Shown here: positions 1-9,275 of the stretch, in pieces | Numbering within the stretch: position 1 is the first letter of the stretch | Layout of the letters: each line of letters opens with the position of its first letter | Assembly (NCBI RefSeq): GCF_020037015.1 | Contig: NZ_JAIQDE010000011.1 | Location: 1 to 64,000 of the forward strand | Direction: 5' to 3' | Origin: Corallococcus sp. AS-1-6 | GTDB taxonomy: Bacteria > Myxococcota > Myxococcia > Myxococcales > Myxococcaceae | Length of the DNA stretch: 64,000 bases | The notes under the pieces: model-generated | Told to the model about the DNA's origin: nothing | The model's input: only the letters and a program-made list of their open reading frames with translations | The model's database searches: none | Translations under genes and position numbers: made by a program

Positions 1-450
1 GGACGCCTCGGGTGCAAAAGGGGGGGCCGATGCAATGCTCTGGGCCGTTCTCGAGGAGGCTTTTCTTCCAAGGTCCACGCTCTCTGCACCACCCAGGGCC
101 AGCCGCTCGAAGTGACGCTGACGCCCGGGCAGCGCGGCGACGTCACTGAAGCCGAGCACCTCATTCAGTATGCGCACGGCAAGGCGCTCATCGCCGACGC
201 CGGCTATGACGCCGACCACCTCGTGCAGGCCGTCCGCAAGCGCGGCATGAGGCCTGTCATCGCGATGAATCCAACGCGCAAGCACCACCGGCGCCGCAAC
301 TGCCGCGCTCTCTACCGGCTGCGCATCCAGGTGGAGTGCATGTTCCACCGTCTCAAGCGTTTCCGCGCCGTGGCCACCCGCTACGAGAAGACCGCCACCA
401 ACTACCTGGCGGTCCTCCATCTGGCCTGCATGATGCTCTGGCTTAATTAG
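1..450 (+). CDS. IS5-family transposase, C-terminal part, with a frame change near its start
   Basis: From base 40 onward the frame reads LGRSRGGFSSKVHAL, then LTPGQRGD, the IADAGYDAD segment and the R..VE..F..LK..R end motif, all typical of IS5 transposases; the YDAD/E region holds the later acidic catalytic residues. Upstream, the expected DASGAKGGADA sequence lies in a different frame (from base 2), so the reading frame changes around bases 18-42. The change follows AAAAGGGGGGG (17-27), so it could be a programmed -1 frameshift or a one-base deletion. The N-terminal catalytic Asp is outside the window. The gene is transcribed towards the methyltransferase. Confidence 0.75.
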   Translation, partial: GRLGCKRGGRCNALGRSRGGFSSKVHALCTTQGQPLEVTLTPGQRGDVTEAEHLIQYAHGKALIADAGYDADHLVQAVRKRGMRPVIAMNPTRKHHRRRNCRALYRLRIQVECMFHRLKRFRAVATRYEKTATNYLAVLHLACMMLWLN

Positions 451-464
451 GGACACCCCCTAGT
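1..464 (+). mobile_element. Right end of an IS5-family insertion sequence; left part lies outside the window
   Basis: The first 450 bases encode the C-terminal part of an IS5-type DDE transposase. The stop codon is followed at once by GGGACACCCC (about 450-459) and CTAG, which looks like a terminal inverted repeat of the IS427-like group plus a short target duplication. The matching left end is not in the window, so the terminus is inferred from position only. No other copy of the element is seen here. Confidence 0.7.
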
Positions 465-696
465 CCTTCCCGCTCCACAGCATCCGCAGCACCCCACGAG
501 CAGGGTCGTGGAGGGCCTCGAAAGACAGAGGCGCTCCCGCCCTGCTCGCGGTGTTTCAGCTTCCGGCGCTCGTCAAATTTCCGCCCGCGTTTTCGGTGCT
601 ACAGCCAATTACAGGCCAGAAATTCGACGTAGCAGCCAACTGACCGCACAGTCCGCCGCGTCCCAGAAAGACGTCTGTCCCAAAGACGGAGGCGTG

Positions 697-1575
697 ATGT
701 TCGCGGAAGCTGCTGCCCCTGCCCTGAAGATTGTCCGACGCTCCCAGAACGACAGCGTCTTCGCGAAGCGCGGGGAGGCCTACACGCTGCTGCAGGGCGA
801 CAGCCTGGAGCTGATGGCCCAACTGCCCGAGCAGTCCTTCGACCTCATCTTCGCGGACCCGCCGTACTTCCTCTCCAACGGCGGCACCACCTGCAAGGGC
901 GGCAAGCGCGTCTCCGTGGCGAAGGGCCAGTGGGACGTGTCCCGCGGGGTGGAGGAGGACCACGCCTTCACCACGAAGTGGCTCGCCGCCTGCCAGCGCC
1001 TCCTGCGCCCCACCGGCACGCTGTGGGTGAGCGGCACGCAGCACGTCATCTTCAACGCCGGCTTCGCCATGCAGAAGCTGGGCTACAAGCTGCTCAACAC
1101 CGTCACCTGGTACAAGCCCAACGCGAGCCCCAACCTGGCGTGCCGCTACTTCACGCACTCCACGGAGCTGCTCATCTGGGCCTCGCCGTCCTCCGGCGGC
1201 AAGCTGAAGCACGTCTTCAACTACCAGCGCATGAAGGCGGAGAACGGCGGCAAGCAGATGCGCGACGTGTGGAACCTGCCGCGCAACGGTGACGAGGAGC
1301 TCACCGCCGACGGCGCCGGCCGCATGTGGACGCAGACGGCCCCGCGCGGCGAGGAGAAGGCCTTCGGCAGCCACCCCACCCAGAAGCCGGTGGCCCTGCT
1401 GGAGCGCATCCTGGAGGCGAGCTGCCCGGAGAACTCGCTCATCCTGGACCCCTTCAACGGCAGCGGCACCACCGGCGTGGCCGCCCTGAAGCACGGCCAC
1501 CGCTACGTGGGCATCGACATGAACCCGGAGTACCTGGCCCTGTCCAAGAAGCGCCTGGACGCGGCCCTCAAGTAG
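697..1575 (+). CDS. DpnA-like adenine-specific DNA methyltransferase
   Basis: A 292-residue beta-class DNA methyltransferase, which transfers a methyl group from S-adenosylmethionine to adenine in a specific DNA site. The catalytic motif DPPYFLSNGG comes first, then a target-recognition region with PNASPNLACRYFTHSTE, then the AdoMet motif DPFNGSGTTG near the C-terminus. DPPYFLSNGG followed by a GKRVSVAKGQWD-type segment resembles DpnA/MboIB enzymes, which methylate GATC and can act on single strands. The ATG at 697 was chosen because GGAGG lies just before it; the open frame runs upstream to about 508 without protein-like sequence. No restriction nuclease or second methylase is adjacent, so it looks like an orphan or solitary enzyme. 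The GATC specificity is inferred. Confidence 0.88.
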   Translation: MFAEAAAPALKIVRRSQNDSVFAKRGEAYTLLQGDSLELMAQLPEQSFDLIFADPPYFLSNGGTTCKGGKRVSVAKGQWDVSRGVEEDHAFTTKWLAACQRLLRPTGTLWVSGTQHVIFNAGFAMQKLGYKLLNTVTWYKPNASPNLACRYFTHSTELLIWASPSSGGKLKHVFNYQRMKAENGGKQMRDVWNLPRNGDEELTADGAGRMWTQTAPRGEEKAFGSHPTQKPVALLERILEASCPENSLILDPFNGSGTTGVAALKHGHRYVGIDMNPEYLALSKKRLDAALK

Positions 1576-1582
1576 TCCCGGC

Positions 1583-3337
1583 TCAGGCGCGGGCGAGGAT
1601 GAGCTCGACTCCCTGCCGCGCGATGGGGTGGTACCTCGCCCCGTTCTTCTCGAACGCCGCGCGCGCCACCTTGCGGTGGTCGCGCGACGAGGCGAGCACG
1701 CTGTAGAGCGGCTTCAGGTACTTCATCCGGCCCACCTCGCCGAGGAACTCCTCGGCCCGGCCGAGCGGAGCATCGAAGCCCGCGCGCAGCGCCGCCACCA
1801 GCCACGCCACCAGCACCTCCGAGTTGCGGCTGCCCGTGAGCGAGTACCTCGCGTCCAGCTCCCGGAAGACGTCCTGGGCCGTGTCCGCCGGCATGGACTC
1901 CAGGAAGAGCTGCCACTCCGTGGGCGTCCAGTCCTTCGTGTCCTGCTTCGAAGGCACCGTCCCGCGCAGCTTCTCCAGCGCCTCCAGCCGCGCGGAGGTG
2001 GGCCGGGGCGCGCTTGGCGGCACGCCGGGCCGGTTCAGGTACGCGTCCGCGTCCACCTTCGCCAGGGCCCCCGGCAGCTCTGCTTCCGTGAAGCGGACGA
2101 ACTCCTCCGTGGTGAGCGCCTGGAAGCGGTACTTCGCCAGGTAGCGGCGCAGGAAGCCGTCGAAGGTGGGGCGGCCCACCGCGTCCTCCAGCGCGCGCAG
2201 GAGCAGGTAGCCCTTCTCGTAGGGGATCTGGGAGAAGGCCTCGTCCGGGTCCACGCCGGACAGGTGCGTGCGCAGCGCGGTGAGCTGCGGGTGCGCGCGG
2301 AAGTGGTGCAGCGCTTCATCCAGCGAGCGGCGCCCCAGGGCCGCGTGCAGCGCCGCGACCTCCGGCCCCGCCAGCGCCTCCAGGATGCGCCGCTCCGCGA
2401 AGACGGTGAAGCCTTCGTTCAGCCAGAAGTGCTCCGCGGACGCGTTCGTCACCAGGTTGCCCGTCCACGAGTGCGCCAGCTCGTGCGCCACCACGTTCAC
2501 CAGGCTCTTGTCCCCCGCGATGAGCGTGGGCGTGAGGAACGTCAGGCGCGGGTTCTCCATGCCGCCATAGGGGAACGACGGCGGCATCAGCAACAGGTCG
2601 AAGCGCTCCCAGTCGTACGGCCCGAAGAGCGACTCCGCGGCCTTGAGCATGTCGTCCACGCCCGCGAACTCGTCCGCCGCGTCCTCCAGCAGCTCCGGCT
2701 CCGCCCACACCCGCGAGCGCGGCCCCAGCTCCTTGGACGTGAGGCTGCCCACCGCGAACGCCAGCAGGTACGGGGGCACCGGCTGCGGCATCTCGTAGTG
2801 CTCCTCCGCCTCCACGCCGTGCTCTTCACGCGCCACGAACGACGCCGCCATCACGGACTTGAGCTGCTTGGGCACCCGCAGGGACGCGCGGTAGCGGATG
2901 CGGATGCGCGGCGTGTCCTGCAGCGGCACCACGCTGCGCGCGTGGATGGCCTGGCACTGGCTGAACAGGAACGGCTGCTGCCCACCCGCCGTCTGCGACG
3001 GCGTCAGCCACTGCAGCGCGCTCGCCTCCGGCGACGTCCGGTAGCGCACCGTCACCTGCTTCACCCCCGAGGGCAGCTCGATCCGCAGCCGGCTTCCAAG
3101 AATCGGTTCAGGAGGGGAGAGGATGTAGGGCAAGGGGCGACCCTGGGCATCCACCACGCCCCGGATGTCCAGGTCGCGGGTGTCCAGGTCGAGGGGGCCC
3201 GCTGACGCCTCCTTGAGCGTCAGGGTGGCCTCCGCGTGCAGGCGGCGCGTCCGGAAATCGACGCGGGCCTTCCAGTCCAGCGTTTCGGTCTCAGGCTGCG
3301 TGCTGTCGTTGTACGAGTGCGGGTCGAGGCGAGCCAT
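1583..3337 (-). CDS. M1-family zinc aminopeptidase (leukotriene A4 hydrolase-like)
   Basis: A 584-residue metallopeptidase that removes N-terminal residues from peptides. The zinc site HELAHSWTGN begins at about residue 285, with the downstream Glu in NEGFTVFAE; the substrate-anchoring GGMENP motif is about 30 residues earlier. The N-terminal saddle domain and the C-terminal helical domain (from about 460, including EWQLFLESMP) match LTA4H/cold-active aminopeptidase length and order. The start at 3337 gives MARLDPHSYND, the usual N-terminus of this family; the frame extends 15 codons upstream without support. No signal peptide, so probably cytoplasmic. It is divergent from fadN and convergent with the methyltransferase, 7 bases apart. 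Confidence 0.93.
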   Translation of the reverse strand: MARLDPHSYNDSTQPETETLDWKARVDFRTRRLHAEATLTLKEASAGPLDLDTRDLDIRGVVDAQGRPLPYILSPPEPILGSRLRIELPSGVKQVTVRYRTSPEASALQWLTPSQTAGGQQPFLFSQCQAIHARSVVPLQDTPRIRIRYRASLRVPKQLKSVMAASFVAREEHGVEAEEHYEMPQPVPPYLLAFAVGSLTSKELGPRSRVWAEPELLEDAADEFAGVDDMLKAAESLFGPYDWERFDLLLMPPSFPYGGMENPRLTFLTPTLIAGDKSLVNVVAHELAHSWTGNLVTNASAEHFWLNEGFTVFAERRILEALAGPEVAALHAALGRRSLDEALHHFRAHPQLTALRTHLSGVDPDEAFSQIPYEKGYLLLRALEDAVGRPTFDGFLRRYLAKYRFQALTTEEFVRFTEAELPGALAKVDADAYLNRPGVPPSAPRPTSARLEALEKLRGTVPSKQDTKDWTPTEWQLFLESMPADTAQDVFRELDARYSLTGSRNSEVLVAWLVAALRAGFDAPLGRAEEFLGEVGRMKYLKPLYSVLASSRDHRKVARAAFEKNGARYHPIARQGVELILARA

Positions 3338-3398
3338 GGGGCCCGACTTGTAGTCGGGGAGCCGACCTCCTGGCGAGCACACCCGACGGCAATGCCGG

Positions 3399-3414
3399 TT
3401 GACTTCCGGGTCAA
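3399..3414. promoter_or_regulatory. Candidate operator: TTGAC-N6-GTCAA inverted repeat upstream of fadN
   Basis: A perfect 5-base inverted repeat TTGAC-TTCCGG-GTCAA lies in the divergent promoter region between the aminopeptidase and fadN, 52 bases before the fadN start. TTGACT itself looks like a -35 element with TACATT 15 bases later, so a bound regulator would block the promoter. Fatty-acid regulators of the TetR and GntR families use short inverted repeats of this kind; the identity of the regulator is unknown. Confidence 0.35.
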
Positions 3415-3465
3415 TCGCCTACATTTGTGCAGTCCCCTACTTCCTTTCATGGGAGCCGATTTCCG

Positions 3466-5856
3466 ATGACGACCCGGATCCGAAAAGTGGCGGTGCTTGG
3501 CGCTGGCGTGATGGGCAGCGGCATCGCCGCGCATCTGGCCAACTCCGGCGTGCGCGCCCTGTTGCTGGACATCGTTCCGCCCCAGGCCGCTCCGGGCGAG
3601 GACACCGCTTCCAAGGCGTTCCGCAACAAGTTCTCGCAGGGCGCCATCGCGAACCTGCGCAAGGCGAAGCCCAGCCCCATCGTGTCCGAGCAGGTGCTCG
3701 CGGCCATCGAAGTGGGCAACCTGGAGGACGACCTCGCGCGCCTGGGCGAGTGCGATTGGATCATCGAGGTGGTGAAGGAGGACCTGGCCGTCAAGCAGGC
3801 CCTGTTCGCCAAGGTGGAGAAGCACGCCCGCAAGGACGCCATCATCTCCTCCAACACCTCCGGCCTCTCCATCGTGGGGATGACGGAAGGCCGCGGCGCG
3901 GACTTCAAGAAGAACTTCCTCGTCACGCACTTCTTCAACCCCGTGCGCTACATGAAGCTCCTGGAGCTCGTGGCGGGCCAGGAGACGAACCCGGAGGTCG
4001 TGAAGGCCATCCACAAGTTCGGTGAAGAGGTCCTGGGCAAGGGCATCGTCTACGGCAAGGACACCACCAACTTCATCGCGAACCGCATCGGCGTGTACGG
4101 GATGATGCGGACCATCTCCGAGATGCAGAAGTCGGAGATGACCATCGAAGAGGTGGACAAGATCTTCGGTCCGGCCATGGGCCGCCCCAAGTCCGCCGTG
4201 TTCCGCACCGCGGACATCGTGGGCCTGGACACGTTCACCCACGTGGCGAAGAACTGCTACGACACGCTGACGCACGACGAAGAGCGCGACGTCTTCGCCG
4301 CCCCGGACTTCCTCCAGAAGATGGTGGAGAAGAAGATGCTGGGCGACAAGAGCGGCGGCGGCTTCTACAAGAAGGACCGCTCCTCCGGCGGCAAGGACAT
4401 CCTCGCGCTGGACCTGAAGACGCTGGAGTACCGGCCGCAGGCGAAGGTGCGCTTCGACTCGCTGGGCGCCGCGAAGGACATTGAGAACGTCAAGGAGCGC
4501 GTGGCGTCCGTGATGAACGCGGACGACAAGGCCGGCAAGTTCGCCGAGCGCGTCACCCTGGACGTGCTGGCGTACTCCAGCCGCCGCATCCCGGAGATCG
4601 CGGACGACCTGGTCAACGTGGACCGCGGCGTGCGCTGGGGCTTCGGCTGGGACCTGGGGCCCTTCGAGGTCTGGGACGCCTACGGTGTCCAGAAGGGCGT
4701 GGAGCGCATGAAGGCGCTGGGCCTCAAGCCCGCCGCCTGGGTGGAGGAGATGCTGGCCAAGGGCCGCACGTCCTTCTACGGCGTGCAGGACGGCCGCGAC
4801 ACCTACTGGGACATCCCGTCCAAGTCCGTGAAGCCGGTGGCGGAGAACGCGCGCACCTTCCGCGTGGAGTACCTGAAGCGCGGCAACAAGAAGATCACCG
4901 GCAACGACAGCGCGTCGCTGTGGGACATGGGCGACGGCGTCACGCTCTTGGAGTTCCACTCCAAGATGAACTCCATCGACGATGAGATCATCGCGATGAT
5001 GAACACCGCGCTGGACGAGACGGAGAAGAACTTCAAGGGCCTCGTGATTGGCAACGACGGCTCCAACTTCTCCGCCGGCGCGAACATCATGGCCATGCTG
5101 ATGGCGGCCAAGAGCGAGGACTTCGACTCCATCCGCAAGATGGCGTCCGCGTTCCAGGCGGCCAACCAGCGCATGCGCTACAGCCCCGTGCCCGTCGTGA
5201 CGGCGCCCTTCAACCTCACGCTGGGCGGCGGCGCGGAGGTCACCATGGGTGGCAACGCGGTGCAGGCCAGCGCGGAGCTGTACATGGGCCTCGTGGAAGT
5301 GGGCGTGGGCCTCATCCCGGGCGGCGGCGGCACCATGATGCTGCTGCGCAACGTGTTCGGCACCTACGCGGCGGACAAGGACTTCGACGCGCTGCCCTTC
5401 CTCAAGAAGGTGTTCCTCGCCATCGGCATGGCGAAGGTCGCGACGAGCGCGGAAGAGGCCCGCGAGATGGGCTTCCTGTCGCAGCAGGACGGCATCACGG
5501 GCAACCGCGACTTCCTACTGTCGGACGCGAAGTCGCGCGTGCTGGGCCTGGCCAACGGCGGCTTCCGCCCGCCGCGTCCCACGCGCTTCCGGCTGCCGGG
5601 CCCCAACGGCGCGGCCACCATCGACATGATGCTGTACGACATGCAGCTCAACAATCAGATCAGCGCCCACGACCGGAAGATCGCCCAGAAGCTGGCGCGC
5701 GTGCTGTCCGGTGGTGACACCAGCCCGTCCGTGCTGGTGACGGAAGAGAAGCTGCTGGAGCTGGAGATGGAAGCGTTCCTGAGCCTCATCGGCGAGGAGA
5801 AGACCCAGGACCGCATGATGTTCATGCTCGAGAAGGGCAAGCCGCTGCGCAACTAG
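3466..5856 (+). CDS. fadN: Bifunctional 3-hydroxyacyl-CoA dehydrogenase / enoyl-CoA hydratase (FadN type)
   Basis: A 796-residue beta-oxidation protein that hydrates enoyl-CoA and oxidises 3-hydroxyacyl-CoA with NAD+. The dehydrogenase comes first: VAVLGAGVMGSGIA is the NAD-binding glycine motif (residues 8-21), with SSNTSGLS and THFFNPVRYMKLLELV further on. The hydratase/crotonase domain is C-terminal (about 480-720), with GSNFSAGANI and the oxyanion region LGGGAEVTMGG. This order is that of Bacillus FadN, not of FadB/FadJ where the hydratase is N-terminal. Start at 3466 has GGGAG 10 bases upstream. Thiolase fadA follows 81 bases later, so the two form a degradation operon. Confidence 0.94.
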   Translation: MTTRIRKVAVLGAGVMGSGIAAHLANSGVRALLLDIVPPQAAPGEDTASKAFRNKFSQGAIANLRKAKPSPIVSEQVLAAIEVGNLEDDLARLGECDWIIEVVKEDLAVKQALFAKVEKHARKDAIISSNTSGLSIVGMTEGRGADFKKNFLVTHFFNPVRYMKLLELVAGQETNPEVVKAIHKFGEEVLGKGIVYGKDTTNFIANRIGVYGMMRTISEMQKSEMTIEEVDKIFGPAMGRPKSAVFRTADIVGLDTFTHVAKNCYDTLTHDEERDVFAAPDFLQKMVEKKMLGDKSGGGFYKKDRSSGGKDILALDLKTLEYRPQAKVRFDSLGAAKDIENVKERVASVMNADDKAGKFAERVTLDVLAYSSRRIPEIADDLVNVDRGVRWGFGWDLGPFEVWDAYGVQKGVERMKALGLKPAAWVEEMLAKGRTSFYGVQDGRDTYWDIPSKSVKPVAENARTFRVEYLKRGNKKITGNDSASLWDMGDGVTLLEFHSKMNSIDDEIIAMMNTALDETEKNFKGLVIGNDGSNFSAGANIMAMLMAAKSEDFDSIRKMASAFQAANQRMRYSPVPVVTAPFNLTLGGGAEVTMGGNAVQASAELYMGLVEVGVGLIPGGGGTMMLLRNVFGTYAADKDFDALPFLKKVFLAIGMAKVATSAEEAREMGFLSQQDGITGNRDFLLSDAKSRVLGLANGGFRPPRPTRFRLPGPNGAATIDMMLYDMQLNNQISAHDRKIAQKLARVLSGGDTSPSVLVTEEKLLELEMEAFLSLIGEEKTQDRMMFMLEKGKPLRN

Positions 5857-5903
5857 CGCGAGGCGTTTACCCAATGGTTTTCCAGACGCGAATTCCGAAG
5901 CAC

Positions 5904-5922
5904 GCCCGGACGGTGTCCGGGC
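5904..5922 (+). other. Intercistronic hairpin between fadN and fadA
   Basis: GCCCGGAC-GGT-GTCCGGGC is a perfect 8-base-pair stem with a 3-base loop, ending immediately before the fadA ribosome-binding site (AGGGAG, 5923-5928). It lacks a T tract, so it is more likely an RNA-stability or translation-tuning element than a terminator. Confidence 0.5.
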
Positions 5923-5937
5923 AGGGAGACATCTAAA

Positions 5938-7110
5938 ATGTCCGGTCGAGTCGTGATTGCCAGCGCGGTGCGCACCCCCTTCACCCGCGCCCACAAGGGA
6001 GAGTTCAAGGACACGCGGCCGGATACGCTCGCGGCCCTTGCCATCAAGGAGGCCGTCGCCCAGGTCCCCGGCCTGAAGCCGGCGGACGTGGAGGACGTCA
6101 TCATGGGCTGTGCCATGCCGGAGGCGGAGCAGGGCATGAACGTCGCCCGCAACGCGAGCCTGCTCGCCGGCCTGCCCGACACCGTTCCGGGCCTGACCAT
6201 CAACCGCTTCTGTTCTTCCGGCGTGCAGTCGGTGGCGCAGGCGGCGCAGGGCATCAAGTCCGGCATGCTCCAGGTGGCCGTGGCCGGTGGCACCGAGTCC
6301 ATGACCATGGTGCCCATGGGCGGCAACAAGGTCTCCGCCAACCCGGAGATCATGCAGAAGCTGCCGGAGGTCTACACCTCCATGGGCGCGACGGCGGAGA
6401 ACATCGCCTCCCGCTACAACGTCACCCGTGAGGACGCGGACAAGTTCGCCGCCGAGTCCCAGCGCCGCGCGGCCACCGCCCGCGAGCAGGGGAAGTTCAA
6501 GGAGGAGATCTTCCCCGTCACCACCACGATGTTCGACGAGGACGGCAACCAGAAGCAGGTGACCGTCACGGTGGACACCATCCTGCGCCCGGAGACGACG
6601 GTGGAGGGCCTGGCCAAGCTGCGCCCGGCCTTCAACGCCAAGGGCGTGGTGACGGCGGGCAACGCGTCGCCGCTGACGGACGGCGCGGCGGCCGCGGTGG
6701 TGATGAGCGAGGAGAAGGCGAAGGAGCTCAACGTCAAGCCGCTGGGCTACTTCGTGGACTACGTGGTCGCCGGCGTGCCGCCCGAAATCATGGGCGTGGG
6801 CCCGGTGCCCGCCATCCGCAAGCTGCTGGAGCGCAACAAGCTGAAGATTGAGGACATCAGCGTCTTCGAGCTCAACGAGGCCTTCGCGGCGCAGGCGCTG
6901 CACTGCATCCGCGAGCTGGGCATCCCCCAGGACAAGGTGAACCCGAACGGCGGCGCCATCGCCCTGGGTCACCCGCTGGGCGTGTCCGGTGCGCGCATGG
7001 TGGCCACCATCCTGCGCGAGCTGAAGCGCCGGGACGGCCGCTACGGCGTGGTGAGCATGTGCATTGGCGGCGGCATGGGTGCCGCGGCGCTGGTGGAGCT
7101 GGCGAAGTAA
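5938..7110 (+). CDS. fadA: Acetyl-CoA acyltransferase (thiolase)
   Basis: A 390-residue thiolase that cleaves 3-ketoacyl-CoA to acetyl-CoA and a shortened acyl-CoA, the last step of beta-oxidation. Cys92 in [10 protein letters not shown] is the acyl-accepting nucleophile; [16 protein letters not shown] carries the active-site His and CIGGGMG the second catalytic Cys. Length and motif order match the FadA/FadI family. The preceding AGGGAG supports the ATG at 5938. It follows fadN and works on its product. Confidence 0.94.
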   Translation: MSGRVVIASAVRTPFTRAHKGEFKDTRPDTLAALAIKEAVAQVPGLKPADVEDVIMGCAMPEAEQGMNVARNASLLAGLPDTVPGLTINRFCSSGVQSVAQAAQGIKSGMLQVAVAGGTESMTMVPMGGNKVSANPEIMQKLPEVYTSMGATAENIASRYNVTREDADKFAAESQRRAATAREQGKFKEEIFPVTTTMFDEDGNQKQVTVTVDTILRPETTVEGLAKLRPAFNAKGVVTAGNASPLTDGAAAAVVMSEEKAKELNVKPLGYFVDYVVAGVPPEIMGVGPVPAIRKLLERNKLKIEDISVFELNEAFAAQALHCIRELGIPQDKVNPNGGAIALGHPLGVSGARMVATILRELKRRDGRYGVVSMCIGGGMGAAALVELAK

Positions 7111-7124
7111 TCCGCTTCCCGTTC

Positions 7125-7151
7125 GCGCCCCCTGTCGGTTGAAGGGGGCGC
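7125..7151. terminator. Hairpin between convergent fadA and the MutS-like gene
   Basis: GCGCCCCCT and AGGGGGCGC form a 9-base-pair GC-rich stem between the two convergent stop codons. There is no clear T run, so bidirectional termination is inferred from position and stem strength. Confidence 0.5.
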
Positions 7152-7162
7152 GGAGGGGACTG

Positions 7163-9001
7163 TCAGGAGGCCGGGGCGTCCGGGTCGTTCACCGGGACGC
7201 CCGCCAGGCGCAGCACCCGCAGCGCGTTGGTGGTGTCCACCACCCCCTGCCGGAGCCGGTAGTCGAACACCATCTTCCCGTCCTCCAGGTGGTCGCGGAA
7301 GTGGACGTTCACCACGTGCGAGCCCGGCTCGTCCGCGAGCACCGCCAGGGACAGGTCGTGCGTCGTCACCGCGCCACACGCGCCGGAGGCGAGCAGCAGC
7401 CGCAGCACCTCGCGCGAGGCAATCTGGCGCTCGCGGGTGTTGGTGCCCAGCAGGATCTCGTCCAGCAGGAAGAGGGCCTGACCCTTCGCCGCCGCCGCCG
7501 CGTCCAGGACCATCTTCAGCCGCAGCACCTCCGCGTGGAAGTACGACACGCCGCGCTCCAGCGAGTCCTTCACGCGCATGCTGGTGAGCACCTGCACGGG
7601 GGACAGCCGGAACGACGCCGCGGACACCGGCGCGCCCGCCAGCGCCAGCACCACGTTCGCGCCCAGCGCGCGCATCAGCGTCGTCTTGCCGCTCATGTTG
7701 GAGCCGGTGATGAGGAGCGCGTGGCGCGGGCCGGGCAGGGACACGTCGTTGGGCACGGGCGCGTCCAGCAGCGGGTGGCCCAGCGCGGTGGCCTCCACGC
7801 TGGGGCCCTGGGCCTGCAACTGGGGCCAGGTGAAGCCAGGGCGGTCATGGGCCAGGCCTCCCAGGCAGCAGAGGGCCTCCAGCTCCGCGAGCCCCTCGAA
7901 CCACTGGCGCACGTCGCGGCCGTGGGCGGCGCGCCAGCTCTCCAGCGCGAAGAGGGCGTGGATGTCCCAGAGCGTGAGCCAGTGCACCAGGGGGTGGAAC
8001 TGGTGCCGCTTGAACTCGATGAGCGAGTACAGCCGGCTGAAGCGCTGGAACAGCACGGACACTGGCGGGCCACCCTGTGCCCTCAGGCCGGACTGGAGCT
8101 GCTTGAGGCGCGGGTGCTCGAAGGGCTGCTTCTCCACGCGCTCGAAGAGGGACGCGTAGCGCACGAAGCCGCGCTCGCCGCGCTCCACGGCTTCGTCCAT
8201 CTGCCGCAGCGTGCGGCGCGTGGCCACGGCGATGCCCAACTGCGCGAGCAGCCCGACCCAGACGACGCTGTCGGGAATCACGCCGACCGTGCCCAGGATG
8301 AACAGGGTGAGCGTCACCAGGGGCAGCACGATGGCCAGGGGCCGGGCCCAGCGGATGGCGTCCAGGGAAGGGCCGGCCTCCGCCCATTGGATGAAGAGGG
8401 CCGGGTCCGCCTTGTCCTTCGCCACCACGCGGGCGTCCACGCAGAGGTCCTGGCGGAAGTCCACGCGCGGGGCCAGCTCTTGCGCGGCGCCCTGGCGGGT
8501 CACCACCGTCTCCGCGGTGGCGGGAGCGGACAGCCACGCGGCCAGCCGCTCCTCGCCCGCGCGCGTCGCCGTCTCGTTGATGAGCTGGAAGAGGCTGCCC
8601 TGGCCAAAGACATCCAGGTCCGTGGCGTAGAGGTGGTTGGGGGAGAGGAACCGCTCCCCCGTCTCCGTGAAGGCGTGCCAGCCGCCCTCCAGCCGCGCCA
8701 GGCCGCGCTCGTTGAGCAGCACGAAGAGGCGCGCGCGCTGCTCCTTGAGGAACACCTGGTGGTGCAGCACCGCCAGCACGCCATAGACGGCGAGCGCCCC
8801 GGCCGCCGCCCACCACCAGGGCTTGGGCAGCCGGCCCATCAGCGTCAGCGCGGCGATGACGAGCGCCGTGACGAAGGCTACGGTGCGCAGGTTGGCGTAC
8901 CTCGCGCTGACACGGTCCAGCTCCGTGAGGTCCGCCTGCGCGGCGGCGCGGCGGTCGGTGTACGTGCGATGCGGGCTCTGGGCTTCGGTCGGGACGGGCA
9001 C
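7163..9001 (-). CDS. Membrane-anchored MutS-family ATPase
   Basis: About 612 residues. The C-terminal half is a MutS ATPase domain: Walker A GSNMSGKTT, Walker B LFLLDEIL, the signature region RVKDSLERGVSYFHAE and TTHDLSLA. The N-terminal quarter has two pairs of hydrophobic segments (TVAFVTALVIAALTL, WWWAAAGALAVYGVLAVL and later ones near residue 230), and the mismatch-recognition domain of true MutS is missing. Proteins of this build are annotated as MutS-related but their function is unknown. The GTG at 9001 was chosen because sequence before it is not protein-like and the resulting length fits the family; the frame is open to 9250. Confidence 0.8.
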   Translation of the reverse strand: MPVPTEAQSPHRTYTDRRAAAQADLTELDRVSARYANLRTVAFVTALVIAALTLMGRLPKPWWWAAAGALAVYGVLAVLHHQVFLKEQRARLFVLLNERGLARLEGGWHAFTETGERFLSPNHLYATDLDVFGQGSLFQLINETATRAGEERLAAWLSAPATAETVVTRQGAAQELAPRVDFRQDLCVDARVVAKDKADPALFIQWAEAGPSLDAIRWARPLAIVLPLVTLTLFILGTVGVIPDSVVWVGLLAQLGIAVATRRTLRQMDEAVERGERGFVRYASLFERVEKQPFEHPRLKQLQSGLRAQGGPPVSVLFQRFSRLYSLIEFKRHQFHPLVHWLTLWDIHALFALESWRAAHGRDVRQWFEGLAELEALCCLGGLAHDRPGFTWPQLQAQGPSVEATALGHPLLDAPVPNDVSLPGPRHALLITGSNMSGKTTLMRALGANVVLALAGAPVSAASFRLSPVQVLTSMRVKDSLERGVSYFHAEVLRLKMVLDAAAAAKGQALFLLDEILLGTNTRERQIASREVLRLLLASGACGAVTTHDLSLAVLADEPGSHVVNVHFRDHLEDGKMVFDYRLRQGVVDTTNALRVLRLAGVPVNDPDAPAS

Positions 9002-9275
9002 GATGGTCGCGCATGCTGTGCGGCCCCCCGTCCGAGGGCAAGCGCTCAACGCGCTCCCGGTGCGGGCCGACAACATTTCTTCTCGGTGGAATCGCGAGGA
9101 GGCGAACGGGCGCGGACGGTGCTCCTTGCCCCGGCGCCGTCCTGGCCCGGCGCTGGCGGGAGCGTCACGGGTCGCATTCTGGATGAGATGGTTTGGGAGG
9201 GGGCCCGTGGCGCCACAAAGGCTCACGTCCGTGGCGATTGACTCGCGCAAGTCACCGGGTCAGAAACCGCCGACT

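Noticed and set aside
508-696. N-terminal extension of the methyltransferase
   Set aside because: Sequence is not protein-like, and GGAGG precedes the ATG at 697.
3220-4959. Minus-strand open frame across fadN
   Set aside because: Shadow of fadN with His/Arg/Val-rich sequence and no domain.
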